Source: Serinicoccus chungangensis
Lineage (GTDB): Bacteria; Actinomycetota; Actinomycetes; Actinomycetales; Dermatophilaceae
Assembly (NCBI RefSeq): GCF_001483745.1
Contig: NZ_LQBL01000029.1
Coordinates: forward strand, 70,146 to 127,598
DNA length: 57,453 bases
Reading direction: 5' to 3'
The notes under the pieces: model-generated
Told to the model about the DNA's origin: nothing
Database searches by the model: none
Seen by the model: the letters and a program-made list of their open reading frames with translations, nothing else
Translations under genes and position numbers: made by a program
In this document: positions 25,175-34,063 of the stretch, piece after piece
Layout of the letters: every line of letters begins with the position of its first letter
How positions within the stretch are numbered: position 1 is the first letter of the stretch

Positions 25175-26053
25175 TCACCGCCGCAGGAGGTCGCGCGACA
25201 CGGCGCGCGCGGCCTCCACGGCCGAGGGCGGCAGCGTGCGCCCGAAGGGGTGGGTGGAGCTGCCGTGGCCGCCGACCCACACCGGGAGGCCGGGGTGGGC
25301 CTGGGTCAGCCGCTCGATGAGCTCGCCCGCCGGCTCCGCGTCCTGCGGCATCGGCACCGAGACGACGACACCCGCCGGGCCGAGGGTCCGCACCGAGTGG
25401 TCCCAGCTGGCGACCGGGACGTCCGCGCCGAGGAACCGCACGTCGATGCCCTGACGACGCAGGCAGACGGCGAAGGCCAGCGCGCCGAGCTGGTGCAGCG
25501 CCCCGGGGGGCAGTCCGACCAGCGTCACCGGGGCGCCCTCGTTGAGCCCGGCCGCGTCGAAGGCGGCCGACAGCCGCCGGTGGACCGCGGCCGAGACGAA
25601 GTGCTCGCTGGCCACGTCCACCTCACCGCGCTCCCAGGCGTGCCCCAGCTCGGTGAGGGCGGGCATGAGCCACCCCTCGAGCGCGTGCTCGAAGGACGTC
25701 CGCGCCATGGCCCGGTCGAGCACCGCGGTCAGCAGGGTCTGGTCGTAGCGCTGGGCGGCCAGGATGAGGTCGGCGACGGGTGGGCCCTCACCGGGGCGGA
25801 ACTCACCGTTGCTCGTCGGCTCGGAGGTCTCCTCCTGCACCTGCGTCGCGGCCAGGGAGGCCGGGCTGCCCCCGCGCACCAGCTCGGCCATGCGGCTCAG
25901 CCGCCGGATGTCGGTGTCGTCGTAGAGCCGGTAGCGCGAGCTGCTGCGCTGCGGCTCGACCACGGCGTACCGGCGCTCCCAGGCGCGGAGGGTGGCGGGG
26001 GCGACCCCGGTGAGATCGGCCACCTGCTTGACCGTGTAGCGCGCCTGCCCCAT
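25175..26053 (-). CDS. MerR-family regulator with B12-binding domain, CarH/LitR-like photoreceptor
   Basis: 292 residues. The N-terminal MerR helix-turn-helix reads YTVKQVADLTGVAPATLRAW. A helical cap domain (about 90-165) holds the Wx9EH motif of AdoCbl photoreceptors (W140, E150, H151). A Rossmann-type B12 domain follows, with the lower-ligand His at 187 in GALHQLG. The canonical Asp two before that His is Ala here. The W-to-His spacing nearly equals that of Thermus CarH. CarH/LitR tetramers repress in the dark and fall apart in light. The start at 26053 fits the family; an in-frame ATG at 26104 is the alternative. It is convergent with the transporter operon (9-base gap). Confidence 0.85.
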   Translation of the reverse strand: MGQARYTVKQVADLTGVAPATLRAWERRYAVVEPQRSSSRYRLYDDTDIRRLSRMAELVRGGSPASLAATQVQEETSEPTSNGEFRPGEGPPVADLILAAQRYDQTLLTAVLDRAMARTSFEHALEGWLMPALTELGHAWERGEVDVASEHFVSAAVHRRLSAAFDAAGLNEGAPVTLVGLPPGALHQLGALAFAVCLRRQGIDVRFLGADVPVASWDHSVRTLGPAGVVVSVPMPQDAEPAGELIERLTQAHPGLPVWVGGHGSSTHPFGRTLPPSAVEAARAVSRDLLRR

Positions 26054-26074
26054 GGTCGCGGCCGCCTCTCCATC

Positions 26075-26107
26075 TAGGACAAAAGTGTGACGATCATTGA
26101 ACAACGT
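26075..26107. promoter_or_regulatory. three 11-bp direct repeats upstream of the CarH-like gene
   Basis: Plus-strand units TAGGACAAAAG, TGTGACGATCA and TTGAACAACGT are contiguous and keep an AC core at exactly 11-base spacing (26079, 26090, 26101). Thermus CarH binds three 11-bp direct repeats with an ACA core, so this is a plausible autoregulatory operator over the gene's own promoter. Confidence 0.55.
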
Positions 26108-26192
26108 AGGCTGACTGTACCGCGTGGGGGCCGTCGCGGTCAGGTCGTCGCCGTTCAGGACCGGGAGGGCGGCCGTGAGGCCCCGACGAACG

Positions 26193-26233
26193 CACCGAGG
26201 GCCGCCACCCGGGATGGGTGGCGGCCCTCGGTG
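26193..26233 (-). terminator. strong hairpin terminator downstream of the 5'-nucleotidase gene
   Basis: Arms 26193-26210 and 26216-26233 are a perfect 18-bp inverted repeat with a 5-base loop, 72 bases beyond the stop of the minus-strand gene at 26305. Otherwise the gene-free stretch 26108-26304 shows only a plus-strand TAGGCT box at 26107-26112 with no gene behind it. Confidence 0.75.
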
Positions 26234-26304
26234 GTCCTTCCGACGGACCGTCAGGTCAGCGGCGGGTGGGTCCCGCGGCGTCCGGCGCCGCGGGACCGTG
26301 GTGC

Positions 26305-29007
26305 TCAGAGACCGTCGACGCGGCTCTCCGGAGCGGTGAGGTCCGGGTTGGCCCGGAGGTAGTCGACCAGGTTGGCCAGGTCCTCGGGGCCGCCGACGAG
26401 GTCGGTGCCCTCGGTGAACGCGGTGAAGCTGTCGCCGCCCTGCTGGAGGAAGTTCAGGGTGGAGACCCGGTAGGTCTCGTCCATCTCCAGCGCGACGCCG
26501 TCCAGCGCCATGTCGCTCACCTTGCCGCCCTCGGGCTGGCTGTCGTCCCAGGTGTAGGTGAAGCCCTCCGAGACGCCCAGCGCGAGGTACTGGCGGCCAC
26601 GGTCGGGGACGTACTGCTGCTCGAGCACGGCCTTGATCTGCTCACCCGTCATGTCGATCGAGACGATGATGTTGCCGAACGGCATGACGTTGTAGGCCTC
26701 CTGGTAGGTGACCTCGCCCGCCTCCTCGTCGTTGCTGATCTGGTCGACGAGCAGGCTCGCGCGCACCCCGCCGACATTCATGAAGGAGATCTGCGCCCCG
26801 CCCTCGTCGTCGCCGTCGGTGCCGGCGAGGATCGAGTCGGCGACCAGGTTGGCCATCGGGGTCTCGATGCCGCGGTCGCCACCGGCGTCACCGGTGATGT
26901 CCTCGGCGACGGTGCCGACGACCTCGCCCGCCAGGACCTCGGCCCGGGCGACCCACGTGTCGACGACCTCGGCCATCTCCGGGTCGTCCGCGATGGACTG
27001 CAGCACCAGGTGGTTGTCGGCGTAGGCCCGGTCGCGGGTCACGTCGCCGGAGCTGCGGGAGATGGTGAGCGCGGTCTCGGTGACCACGCGGCCGTACTGG
27101 TTGGCGCTGGTCACCAGGCGGTCGGCACCGGCCGGGTCCGGGATGGAGCAGACGTAGGGCTGGTGGGTGTGACCGGTGACCACGGCGTCGATGGCCGGGT
27201 CGAGGTTCTCGGCGATCTCGACGACCGGCCCGGAGATGCCCTCGCACTGGTCGTAGGTGCCGGTCTGGTAGCCGCCCTCGTGCAGCAGCACGACGATCGA
27301 CTCGACGCCCTGCTCCCGCAGCTGCGCGGCCTGGGCGTTGGCGGTCTCGACCTCGTCGAGGAAGTCGACGCTCGCGACCCCGCCGGGGCTGACCAGCGTC
27401 GGGGTCTCCTCGAGGGTCATGCCGATGAAGCCGACGTCCACGCCGTCGACGGTGCGGACCTCGGTCGCGGGCAGGATGGACTCGCCCGTCTCCTTGTCCA
27501 CGACGTTGGCCGCGAGCCACTGGAAGTCGGCCCCGTCGTAGGGCTCGTCACCGAAGCAGCCCCGCTCGGGGTGGCAGCCGCCCTCCTGCATCCGCAGGAG
27601 CTCGTCCACGCCCTCGTCGAACTCGTGGTTGCCGACGCCGGAGATGTCCAGGCCCGCGACCTCCAGGGTCTCGACCGACGGCTCGTCCTGGAAGAGACCG
27701 GACACGAACGTCGACCCGCCGATGAGGTCGCCCGCCGCCACCGTCAGCGTCTGGTCCTCGAAGGACCGGGTCCGCAGCGCGTCCAGCGTCGAGCTGAGGT
27801 TGACCGCACCGCCGACGAGGTTCTGGTCGGGGTCCTGCTCCTCGTCGAGCGTCCCGTCCTCCTCCTCGATGTGTCCGTGGTAGTCGTTGAACGAGAGCAT
27901 CTGCACGACGAGCTCGTCGACCCAGACGGGCAGCCACGTCTCGAGGGGCGTCGCCACCCCCGCGTCGGAGAGGGCTCCCTCGCCGCCGAAGAGCACCATG
28001 CCCTGGGGGGAGATCCGGTCGAGCGCGCCGACCGTGGGTGCGGGCACCTCGGTGGCGCGGCTCAGCAGGAGCGGACCGCCGTAGTAGGCGGCCAGCGCCC
28101 CACCGGTGAGGGCGTCCGGGTAGTCCTGCCCGCTGGCGAGGTAGGACACCGAGTCGAACTCGTAGGAGGAGGCCAGGGCGACGGCGGTCTCGTAGCGGTT
28201 GGCGCCGAAGACCCGGGTCGTGTCGGGCACCAGGGCCGTGACCGCCTCCACGACGTCGTCGGAGACGGCGCCGGACCCCCCGAGCACGACGACCGACTGG
28301 GGCTGCAGCGCGGCGATCGCCTCGGCCGTGCTGGCGCGCAGCTCGTCCGGGTCGGTGAGCAGCAGGGGGGCGCCGTCACGCCCGGCGCGCGCCCCACCGG
28401 TGAGGGCGTCCGGGAAGTCGGTGCCGGTCGCGAGGTAGAGGACCGGGAGGCCGCTGGGGAAGAGCGCGGCGATCTCGGCGGAGGTGTCGTACCGGTTCTC
28501 GCCCGAGACGCGCACCACCTCGGCGCCGAAGCCCTCGAGCTGGGTCTCGACCTCGTCGGAGACGGCCACGGTGCCGCCGACGACGATGATCTGGCTCGGC
28601 GCCAGGTCGCTCAGCGCCTCGGCGGTCGCCTCGGGCAGGGTGTCCTGCTTGGTCAGCAGCATCGGCACCGGCAGGCCGGCGGCCTCGGCGTTGTCCGGGC
28701 GGGACATCCCGCCGGCGGCGCCGGCGGAGCCCGACGGCATCTGCGCGCTGAGCGCGTCCGGGAAGGACTGCCCGGAGGCGATGACCACGGTGCCCGTCGC
28801 CTCCTCGGGGAAGGCACGGGCGATCTCGGCGGCGGTCTCGTAGCGGTCGGCGCCCGCGATGCGGTGCACCTGGGTGGGGTCATCGATCTCCGGGGCCGCG
28901 GGCAGGCTGGGCGCGCTCGTCGCGGCGGCGGCACCGCCACCGACGAGGGCGACCGCTGCGCCGACGGCCACGAGGCCACGACGTGCGGAAGGGGTTTGGG
29001 GGGACAT
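26305..29007 (-). CDS. cell-wall-anchored 5'-nucleotidase/metallophosphatase with three CWB2 repeats
   Basis: About 900 residues. After a signal peptide (Ala-rich, ending near residue 35) come three cell-wall-binding type 2 repeats (about 40-340; each opens with a VxRxxGxxRYxTA-like stretch such as VHRIAGADRYETAAEIA and contains FPDAL). A calcineurin-like phosphatase domain (LSFNDYHGH, GNHEFDEG, GHTHQPYV) and a C-terminal 5'-nucleotidase domain (PFGNIIVSIDMTG) follow. Secreted enzymes of this type release phosphate from nucleotides or UDP-sugars. I start at 29007, where GAGGAGA lies 9-10 bases upstream; in-frame ATGs at 29025 and 29079 are less likely. Confidence 0.87.
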   Translation of the reverse strand: MSPQTPSARRGLVAVGAAVALVGGGAAAATSAPSLPAAPEIDDPTQVHRIAGADRYETAAEIARAFPEEATGTVVIASGQSFPDALSAQMPSGSAGAAGGMSRPDNAEAAGLPVPMLLTKQDTLPEATAEALSDLAPSQIIVVGGTVAVSDEVETQLEGFGAEVVRVSGENRYDTSAEIAALFPSGLPVLYLATGTDFPDALTGGARAGRDGAPLLLTDPDELRASTAEAIAALQPQSVVVLGGSGAVSDDVVEAVTALVPDTTRVFGANRYETAVALASSYEFDSVSYLASGQDYPDALTGGALAAYYGGPLLLSRATEVPAPTVGALDRISPQGMVLFGGEGALSDAGVATPLETWLPVWVDELVVQMLSFNDYHGHIEEEDGTLDEEQDPDQNLVGGAVNLSSTLDALRTRSFEDQTLTVAAGDLIGGSTFVSGLFQDEPSVETLEVAGLDISGVGNHEFDEGVDELLRMQEGGCHPERGCFGDEPYDGADFQWLAANVVDKETGESILPATEVRTVDGVDVGFIGMTLEETPTLVSPGGVASVDFLDEVETANAQAAQLREQGVESIVVLLHEGGYQTGTYDQCEGISGPVVEIAENLDPAIDAVVTGHTHQPYVCSIPDPAGADRLVTSANQYGRVVTETALTISRSSGDVTRDRAYADNHLVLQSIADDPEMAEVVDTWVARAEVLAGEVVGTVAEDITGDAGGDRGIETPMANLVADSILAGTDGDDEGGAQISFMNVGGVRASLLVDQISNDEEAGEVTYQEAYNVMPFGNIIVSIDMTGEQIKAVLEQQYVPDRGRQYLALGVSEGFTYTWDDSQPEGGKVSDMALDGVALEMDETYRVSTLNFLQQGGDSFTAFTEGTDLVGGPEDLANLVDYLRANPDLTAPESRVDGL

Positions 29008-29254
29008 GCGTGGTGTTCTCCTCATGAGGGTGTCCGTCGCAGGTTCCTCGGCGAACCCGCCGGAAGCAACGTAGCCCATCGTCGCCCGCCCGCACCCGAC
29101 GAGAAGGTCACGGTCTGGTGAACCCGAGAAGGCTCGCGGGGTGCACCCGTGGTGCGCAAGGGAATGGTGTGGTCAGTGAGGACTCTGGGGGCGCGCGGAT
29201 GACGACTTGGTAAAGAAGGGCTGGTGAGGGGTACCGCGGGCGGCGCGGGCCACG

Positions 29255-29260
29255 TAGGCT
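29255..29260 (+). promoter_or_regulatory. -10 box in the divergent intergenic region before the peptidoglycan hydrolase gene
   Basis: TAGGCT lies about 100 bases before the ATG at 29363, within CGTAGGCTGAC, an 11-mer found identically at 26105-26115. No -35 element is convincing. The stretch 29008-29362 separates two divergent cell-surface genes. I see no gene in it and cannot rule out a leader regulatory RNA. Confidence 0.3.
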
Positions 29261-29362
29261 GACGGCAGCGCCGGACCGCCCCACCGAGGTGGTGGTCGGC
29301 GCTCGTCATGCACACGTCAGGTCGCCGCGGCGTCCACGAGACAGGTCAGGGGTCAGAGGTCG

Positions 29363-31225
29363 ATGGCAGGCACAGGGGGACGACGTCGGGGTGGGGTCCG
29401 CCTGCTCGTGACGACGATGCTGACCGGGGCGCTCGCGCTCTCCTGCTCGGTGGCGGTCGCCGACGAGGAGACGAGCACCGATCCCGCCGCCCCGGTCGCC
29501 GCGGGCGCGGAGCGCACCGGGGGTGCGGGCGACGGGCACGACCACACCGGTGACGCCGACCCGCCCGCCGACGGCGCCTCGGGGGACGGCACCCAGGGCA
29601 CCGGCGCCCCGACCGCCCCCGCCCCGGGCGGCGGGGGGTACTCGCACAGCGGGTCGCCCGCCGGGCCGGCGAGCTTCGTGCAGTTGCCGGAGGACCCCGC
29701 CTATCCCGTCCCCGGGCCCCCGCAGAACGACGACCTGCCGGTCGAGGTCGACGAGGACACGGCATACCAGAACCAGCTGTCCTGCGACCCCGAGGACCGT
29801 CCGGGCGTCATCGCCTTCGCGCTCCTCCTCACCGAGCACTACGGCCGCCCGGGGTGGACCGGTGCGCGCCCGTGCATCGACTACATGAGCCAGCACCACG
29901 ACGGCCGTGCCCTGGACTGGCAGCTGGACGCCTTCGACCCGCACGAGCGTCGGATCGGGGACGCCGCCGTGGCCTGGCTGACCGAGGACGACGGCGAGAT
30001 GATGCGCCGCTTCGGCATCGAGTACATCATCTGGAACGGCCTCGTCTTCATGAAGGACGACAACGAGTGGCGGCACTACGTCGGCCCCAGCCCGCACACC
30101 GACCACGTGCACCTGTCCTTCACCTGGGACGGCGCGATGATGCGGACCTCCTGGTGGACCGGTGTCGCGGTGACCCGGCCCGACCTCGGGCCGTGCGACA
30201 CCGTCACGCGGGAGTACGCCGCGCTGCACACCTTCCCCCGGTTCGAGCCGTGCGCCGACCCGGCCGTGGCCGCCCCCGCGAGCGACCTCGCGCGGGTGCG
30301 TCCCGGTGAGTCGGGGCCGGGGGTGTCGATGCTGCAGACCGTCCTCGGCATCGAGCCCACCGGGGTCCTGGACGCGCCCACCCGCACCGCCCTCGTCGAG
30401 TGGCAGACCGAGCACGAGCTGCCGGCGACCGGCGTCGCGGACGCCCTGACCTACGCCGCGGCCCAGGGGTGGGACCTGGACGAGGTCCCGGCCTCGGCGC
30501 TCTCGGTCACCCCCGAGGACTGGCAGGTCTCGCAGTTCACCCCCTACCGGCGCACCACCGTGACCCAGGGCGACCAGGGCAAGGCCGTCACGGTGCTCCA
30601 GGAGGCCCTGGGCGCCGAGCCCGACGGGGACTTCGGGCCGAAGACCGCCGAGGCGCTGGCGGAGTGGGAGCAGACCGTCCCGGTGCTCGCCGAGCAGGCC
30701 GAGCGGCGGGGTGACGAGCCCGCCGTGGTGACCCCGCTGACCTGGGTCTACCTCGAGCGGGCGGCGCACCCGACCATGGCGCTGCGCGACGTCGAGCTCG
30801 CCGAGGGCAGCCGCGACATCGGCGCGGACCCGGACGGCGAGCTCGCCGCCCGCGCCGCGGTCGAGGGTCGTGACGACAGCCCCTACGCCGGCGGCGCGGT
30901 GGCCGTGCTCCAGGAGCTGCTCGGTGTCGAGGCCGACGGCAGCTTCGGCCCGCTGACCGCGCAGGCCGTCCGCGAGGTCCAGGAGGACGCTGGGCTCGAG
31001 GCGACCGGCGAGGTCGACGGCCCCACCTGGGTCGCGGTCGAGGCGGCGGCCATCGACGCCGAGCGCGTGGCGGGTGCCCCCGGCCTGGAGGCGCAGCGCG
31101 CCCGCGAGGAGGCCGCGAAGGAGAAGGAGCGCCAGGAGGAGAAGCGTCAGGAGCGTGAGGCCGAGCTGGAGCGGCAGCGCGCCCGGGAGCGGCACGAGGC
31201 GGCCGTCGAGGACGCCGGCCGTTGA
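29363..31225 (+). CDS. secreted peptidoglycan-binding cell-wall hydrolase-like protein
   Basis: 620 residues. A signal peptide (about 1-33) is followed by a Gly/Pro/Asp-rich region. A domain at about 135-270 has HHDGRALDWQLD and HTDHVHLSF, the paired His/Asp motifs of LAS/ARB_07466-type zinc D,D-peptidase relatives. Three peptidoglycan-binding type 1 domains follow (about 312-372, 395-450, 508-560; e.g. DGDFGPKTAEALAEW and ADGSFGPLTAQAVREVQ). A highly charged Glu/Arg helix, probably coiled coil, ends the protein (about 565-620). The next gene starts 16 bases later. Confidence 0.8.
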   Translation: MAGTGGRRRGGVRLLVTTMLTGALALSCSVAVADEETSTDPAAPVAAGAERTGGAGDGHDHTGDADPPADGASGDGTQGTGAPTAPAPGGGGYSHSGSPAGPASFVQLPEDPAYPVPGPPQNDDLPVEVDEDTAYQNQLSCDPEDRPGVIAFALLLTEHYGRPGWTGARPCIDYMSQHHDGRALDWQLDAFDPHERRIGDAAVAWLTEDDGEMMRRFGIEYIIWNGLVFMKDDNEWRHYVGPSPHTDHVHLSFTWDGAMMRTSWWTGVAVTRPDLGPCDTVTREYAALHTFPRFEPCADPAVAAPASDLARVRPGESGPGVSMLQTVLGIEPTGVLDAPTRTALVEWQTEHELPATGVADALTYAAAQGWDLDEVPASALSVTPEDWQVSQFTPYRRTTVTQGDQGKAVTVLQEALGAEPDGDFGPKTAEALAEWEQTVPVLAEQAERRGDEPAVVTPLTWVYLERAAHPTMALRDVELAEGSRDIGADPDGELAARAAVEGRDDSPYAGGAVAVLQELLGVEADGSFGPLTAQAVREVQEDAGLEATGEVDGPTWVAVEAAAIDAERVAGAPGLEAQRAREEAAKEKERQEEKRQEREAELERQRARERHEAAVEDAGR

Positions 31226-31241
31226 CCGGCCCCTCCCGCGG

Positions 31242-32771
31242 ATGAGCCACCCACGTCGACGTCGCGGCGGCGCTGTCCTGGCCTCCGCACTGCTCGTGGG
31301 GATCCTGGGCGCGGGCGGTCTCGGCGTGGTGGCGACCTCGGCGGCGGACCCCGGGGCGGAGGGGGAGCCCGGCTGGTCGCAGGTGCAGGCGGCCACCCCG
31401 GGAGCGGTCGGGTGGTCCGGCCTGGGGCAGGCCCCCTGCCCGGAGGGCATGACGCGGCGCGTGAGCGTGGGCAGCTGGAGCATGGACTCGGCCGTCCCGC
31501 AGGCGCGGTTCAACGACGGCTGGGGCCGGGTGTCCTCCCGCGACGGCGGGGCCGCCTGGGCGGTGGTGTCCGCCGCCGACCCGAGCGACCACTTCTTCCT
31601 GCCCTACGTCAAGGTCTCCGTCGACCGTCGCACCATGCTCGCCCTGTCCACCCGCGGCACCCAGGGCAACTCGGCGCACACCCGCGTCCAGATGAACTCC
31701 GTGGACCTGCGGGTCTACGCCGGGTCGTCCTGGGACGGCCGGGTCTACGACGTCACCGCCGCCACGGACGACGAGAACGGCCACCTCGGCACGTGGTTCG
31801 AGCACACGAGCCGCGACGGGGCGAGCACCCGCTGGGACGTCGACAACGTCCAGGTCTACACCTGCCGGGACGCGCCGGTCTCCCGCATCTCCGGCTCGGA
31901 CCGGTATGCCTCCGCCGCCCGCATCGCGGCGACGTACCCGGCCGGGGTGCCGGTCGCCTACCTCGCGACGGGGGAGAACTTCCCCGACGCCATCGGCGCC
32001 TCGGCGCTGGCGGCCCAGCGGGACGCGCCCGTGCTGCTCACCCGCTCGGACCGCCTGCCCGGCGCGACCGCGGCCCAGCTGGACCGGCTCTCGCCGCAGC
32101 GCCTCGTGGTGCTCGGCGGCACGGGCGCGGTCAGCTCGACGGTCGCCCAGGAGGCCGGGGCCTACGCCGGCACGACGAGCCGGGTGACCGGCGCCACCCG
32201 CTACGACGTCTCGGCGGCGCTCGCCGAGACCTACGCCCCGGGCCGGCCGGTCCTCTACGTCGCCAGCGGCGCCAACTTCCCCGACGCCCTGGCCATCGGT
32301 GCCCTGGCGGGCGACCAGGGGGCCCCGGTGCTGCTCACGCCGACCGGGGGGCTGCACCCGGCGGTGGAGGAGCAGATCGGCCGGCTCGACCCGGGCCGCA
32401 TCGTCGTGGTCGGTGGCCCGGTCGCGGTCTCCGACACCGTGGTCGGCCAGCTGCGCCGGCACACCTCGGGCTCGGTGACCCGCCTCACCGGCAGCAACCG
32501 GTATGCCGTGGCCGCCGCCGTCGCCCGCCAGTTCGACGAGGAGCCCGCGCGCGTCTACGTCGCCACCGGCACCGCGTTCCCGGACGCCCTCGTGGGCGCC
32601 GCGCGCGCAGGCAGCCAGGGGGTGCCGGTGGTCCTCACCCGGCAGGACCAGCTCGTCAGCGACGCCCGGTCGGCCCTGCAGGCGCTGGACCCGCTGCGGG
32701 GGGTCCTGCTGGGCGGGCAGGTCGCGCTGAGCTCGGTCGTCATGGACCAGGTCGGCGCGCAGGTCGGGTGA
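31242..32771 (+). CDS. secreted protein with three C-terminal CWB2 cell-wall-binding repeats
   Basis: 509 residues, starting at the ATG at 31242. A signal peptide (about 8-36) precedes an unrecognised beta-rich domain (about 45-210) with conserved-looking Trp and Asp residues. Three CWB2 repeats follow (about 215-505), each with the ISGSDRYASAARIAA-like opening and FPDAL/FPDAI core. CWB2 repeats bind anionic cell-wall polymers. It may be the first gene of the MauE/MauD-like operon, since the next gene begins 9 bases on with a good ribosome site overlapping this stop. Confidence 0.82.
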   Translation: MSHPRRRRGGAVLASALLVGILGAGGLGVVATSAADPGAEGEPGWSQVQAATPGAVGWSGLGQAPCPEGMTRRVSVGSWSMDSAVPQARFNDGWGRVSSRDGGAAWAVVSAADPSDHFFLPYVKVSVDRRTMLALSTRGTQGNSAHTRVQMNSVDLRVYAGSSWDGRVYDVTAATDDENGHLGTWFEHTSRDGASTRWDVDNVQVYTCRDAPVSRISGSDRYASAARIAATYPAGVPVAYLATGENFPDAIGASALAAQRDAPVLLTRSDRLPGATAAQLDRLSPQRLVVLGGTGAVSSTVAQEAGAYAGTTSRVTGATRYDVSAALAETYAPGRPVLYVASGANFPDALAIGALAGDQGAPVLLTPTGGLHPAVEEQIGRLDPGRIVVVGGPVAVSDTVVGQLRRHTSGSVTRLTGSNRYAVAAAVARQFDEEPARVYVATGTAFPDALVGAARAGSQGVPVVLTRQDQLVSDARSALQALDPLRGVLLGGQVALSSVVMDQVGAQVG

Positions 32772-32780
32772 GGAGGACCC

Positions 32781-33494
32781 ATGCAGACCACGCACCGACT
32801 GCTCTCCGGTGAGGGGGTCCTCGTCGACGTGCCCGACGCCACCGCCCTGCCGGGTGGCACGGCGCTGGCGGTCCTGGCCCTGGAGGGCGCCGGCCAGCTG
32901 GAGGTCACCTCCGGCACCGAGGCGGACCTCGGCTTCTACCTCGAGGTGACCGGGACCACCCTGCAGCGGGAGGTGGCGCTGCGCGACGGCCGGTCGCTGC
33001 GCTACGGCCGCCTCGGCGGCGACCCGGAGCAGGGGCTGGGCTGGTCGGTCGCGGTCGGGGCCCACCACGTCTACGGCTCGACCGTCCCGGCCATGGACGT
33101 CGAGGCCCTCAGCGGCTACCTCGCCGACGTGGACGTCCGGGAGGACCGGCTGGGACCGGTGCTGACCCCCACCGGCCGGGCCAGCTGGTCGCCCTACCGC
33201 ACGCAGACCCTCGCCCAGGTGGTCGAGCTGGCCGGGACCGGCGGCGGCGACGGTTCGCCCCCGGGCTACCTGCTCGACATCCGGCGGGCCCGCACCGGTC
33301 AGCTGCAGGGCGGGCGCTCCTCCGGCGCACCCGTGCGGGGCGGGCTGCTGTCGCGGTCCTCGGGCGAGGAGCGGCACCCCTACGCCGTCCTCGAGAGCGC
33401 CGACTTCGTGACCTACGGCATGCCGGGCAGCGAGGAGGCCGTCGACGCGGTCATCGCCTCGATGACCGAGGTCACCGTGGGGCTGGTCCGGTGA
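32781..33494 (+). CDS. hypothetical protein, first gene of the MauE/MauD-like cluster
   Basis: 237 residues, ATG with GAGGAGGA just upstream. It has no signal peptide or membrane segment. The sequence is predicted mostly beta in the first half, with a Gly/Ser-rich region (about 150-200) and a short helical end. I do not recognise the family, and it is not a MauB-type beta-propeller, which would be much longer. Its stop overlaps the start of the MauE-like gene by 4 bases, so it is likely to work with that membrane protein and thioredoxin. Confidence 0.65.
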   Translation: MQTTHRLLSGEGVLVDVPDATALPGGTALAVLALEGAGQLEVTSGTEADLGFYLEVTGTTLQREVALRDGRSLRYGRLGGDPEQGLGWSVAVGAHHVYGSTVPAMDVEALSGYLADVDVREDRLGPVLTPTGRASWSPYRTQTLAQVVELAGTGGGDGSPPGYLLDIRRARTGQLQGGRSSGAPVRGGLLSRSSGEERHPYAVLESADFVTYGMPGSEEAVDAVIASMTEVTVGLVR

Positions 33495-34063
33495 GCGTGC
33501 TCGCGGCGGCCGGCCTGTGGGCCGTCGGCCTCGTGCTGCTCGTCTCGGGGCTGTCGCACGCGCGGGCGCCCCGGTCGACGCGGGTGGCGCTGCGGGCCCA
33601 CGGCACGCTCCCGCCCGCCGCCCACCGGGGGGTGGCTCTCGTGCTGGGCCCCGTCGAGCTCGTGCTGGCCCTGGGCCTGCTCGCGGGCGGGCTGGGCGTG
33701 CTCGACGCTGCGGCGGTGCGAGCCCTGGGTCTGGGCGCCGCCCTGCTCTGCCTGGCCTTCGCGGCCTACCTCCGGGTGGTGCGGCGGCGCACCGCCGGGC
33801 AGGAGGTCCCCTGCGGCTGCGGCCTCGGCACCACCCCGGTCACCGGCTGGAGCGTGGTGCGGGCCGGGTTGCTGGGTGCCCTGGCGCTCACGGGTGCGGC
33901 CCTGCCGACCGGTCCGTGGGACGCCGGCACCGGCGCGCCGGTCTGGGCACAGGTCGTCGTGGCCGCCGCCGGCGGGCTGGCGCTCGCCGTGGCCACGGCC
34001 GCGCTGCCCGCCGCGCGCGCCGTCCCCGCCGGGCTCACCACCCTCACCGGGGCGGCGCGATGA
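33491..34063 (+). CDS. MauE/DoxX family redox-associated membrane protein
   Basis: 190 residues, GTG start, five hydrophobic segments. The motif EVPCGCGLG (about 99-107) is the CGC signature of MauE-type proteins, which help form disulfides in the methylamine dehydrogenase light chain. It is coupled by 4-base overlaps to the gene before and the MauD-like gene after. Methylamine metabolism is not implied: no large-subunit gene is visible. Confidence 0.8.
   Translation: MSVLAAAGLWAVGLVLLVSGLSHARAPRSTRVALRAHGTLPPAAHRGVALVLGPVELVLALGLLAGGLGVLDAAAVRALGLGAALLCLAFAAYLRVVRRRTAGQEVPCGCGLGTTPVTGWSVVRAGLLGALALTGAALPTGPWDAGTGAPVWAQVVVAAAGGLALAVATAALPAARAVPAGLTTLTGAAR

Noticed and set aside
26218-29121. 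A 967-codon plus-strand frame opposite the 5'-nucleotidase gene.
   Set aside because: No recognisable motifs, and the opposite strand encodes three CWB2 repeats and a nucleotidase with intact catalytic residues.
29008-29362. A c-di-AMP (ydaO-type) riboswitch before the peptidoglycan hydrolase gene.
   Set aside because: The context fits, but I could not find the conserved core by eye. A covariance-model search would decide.
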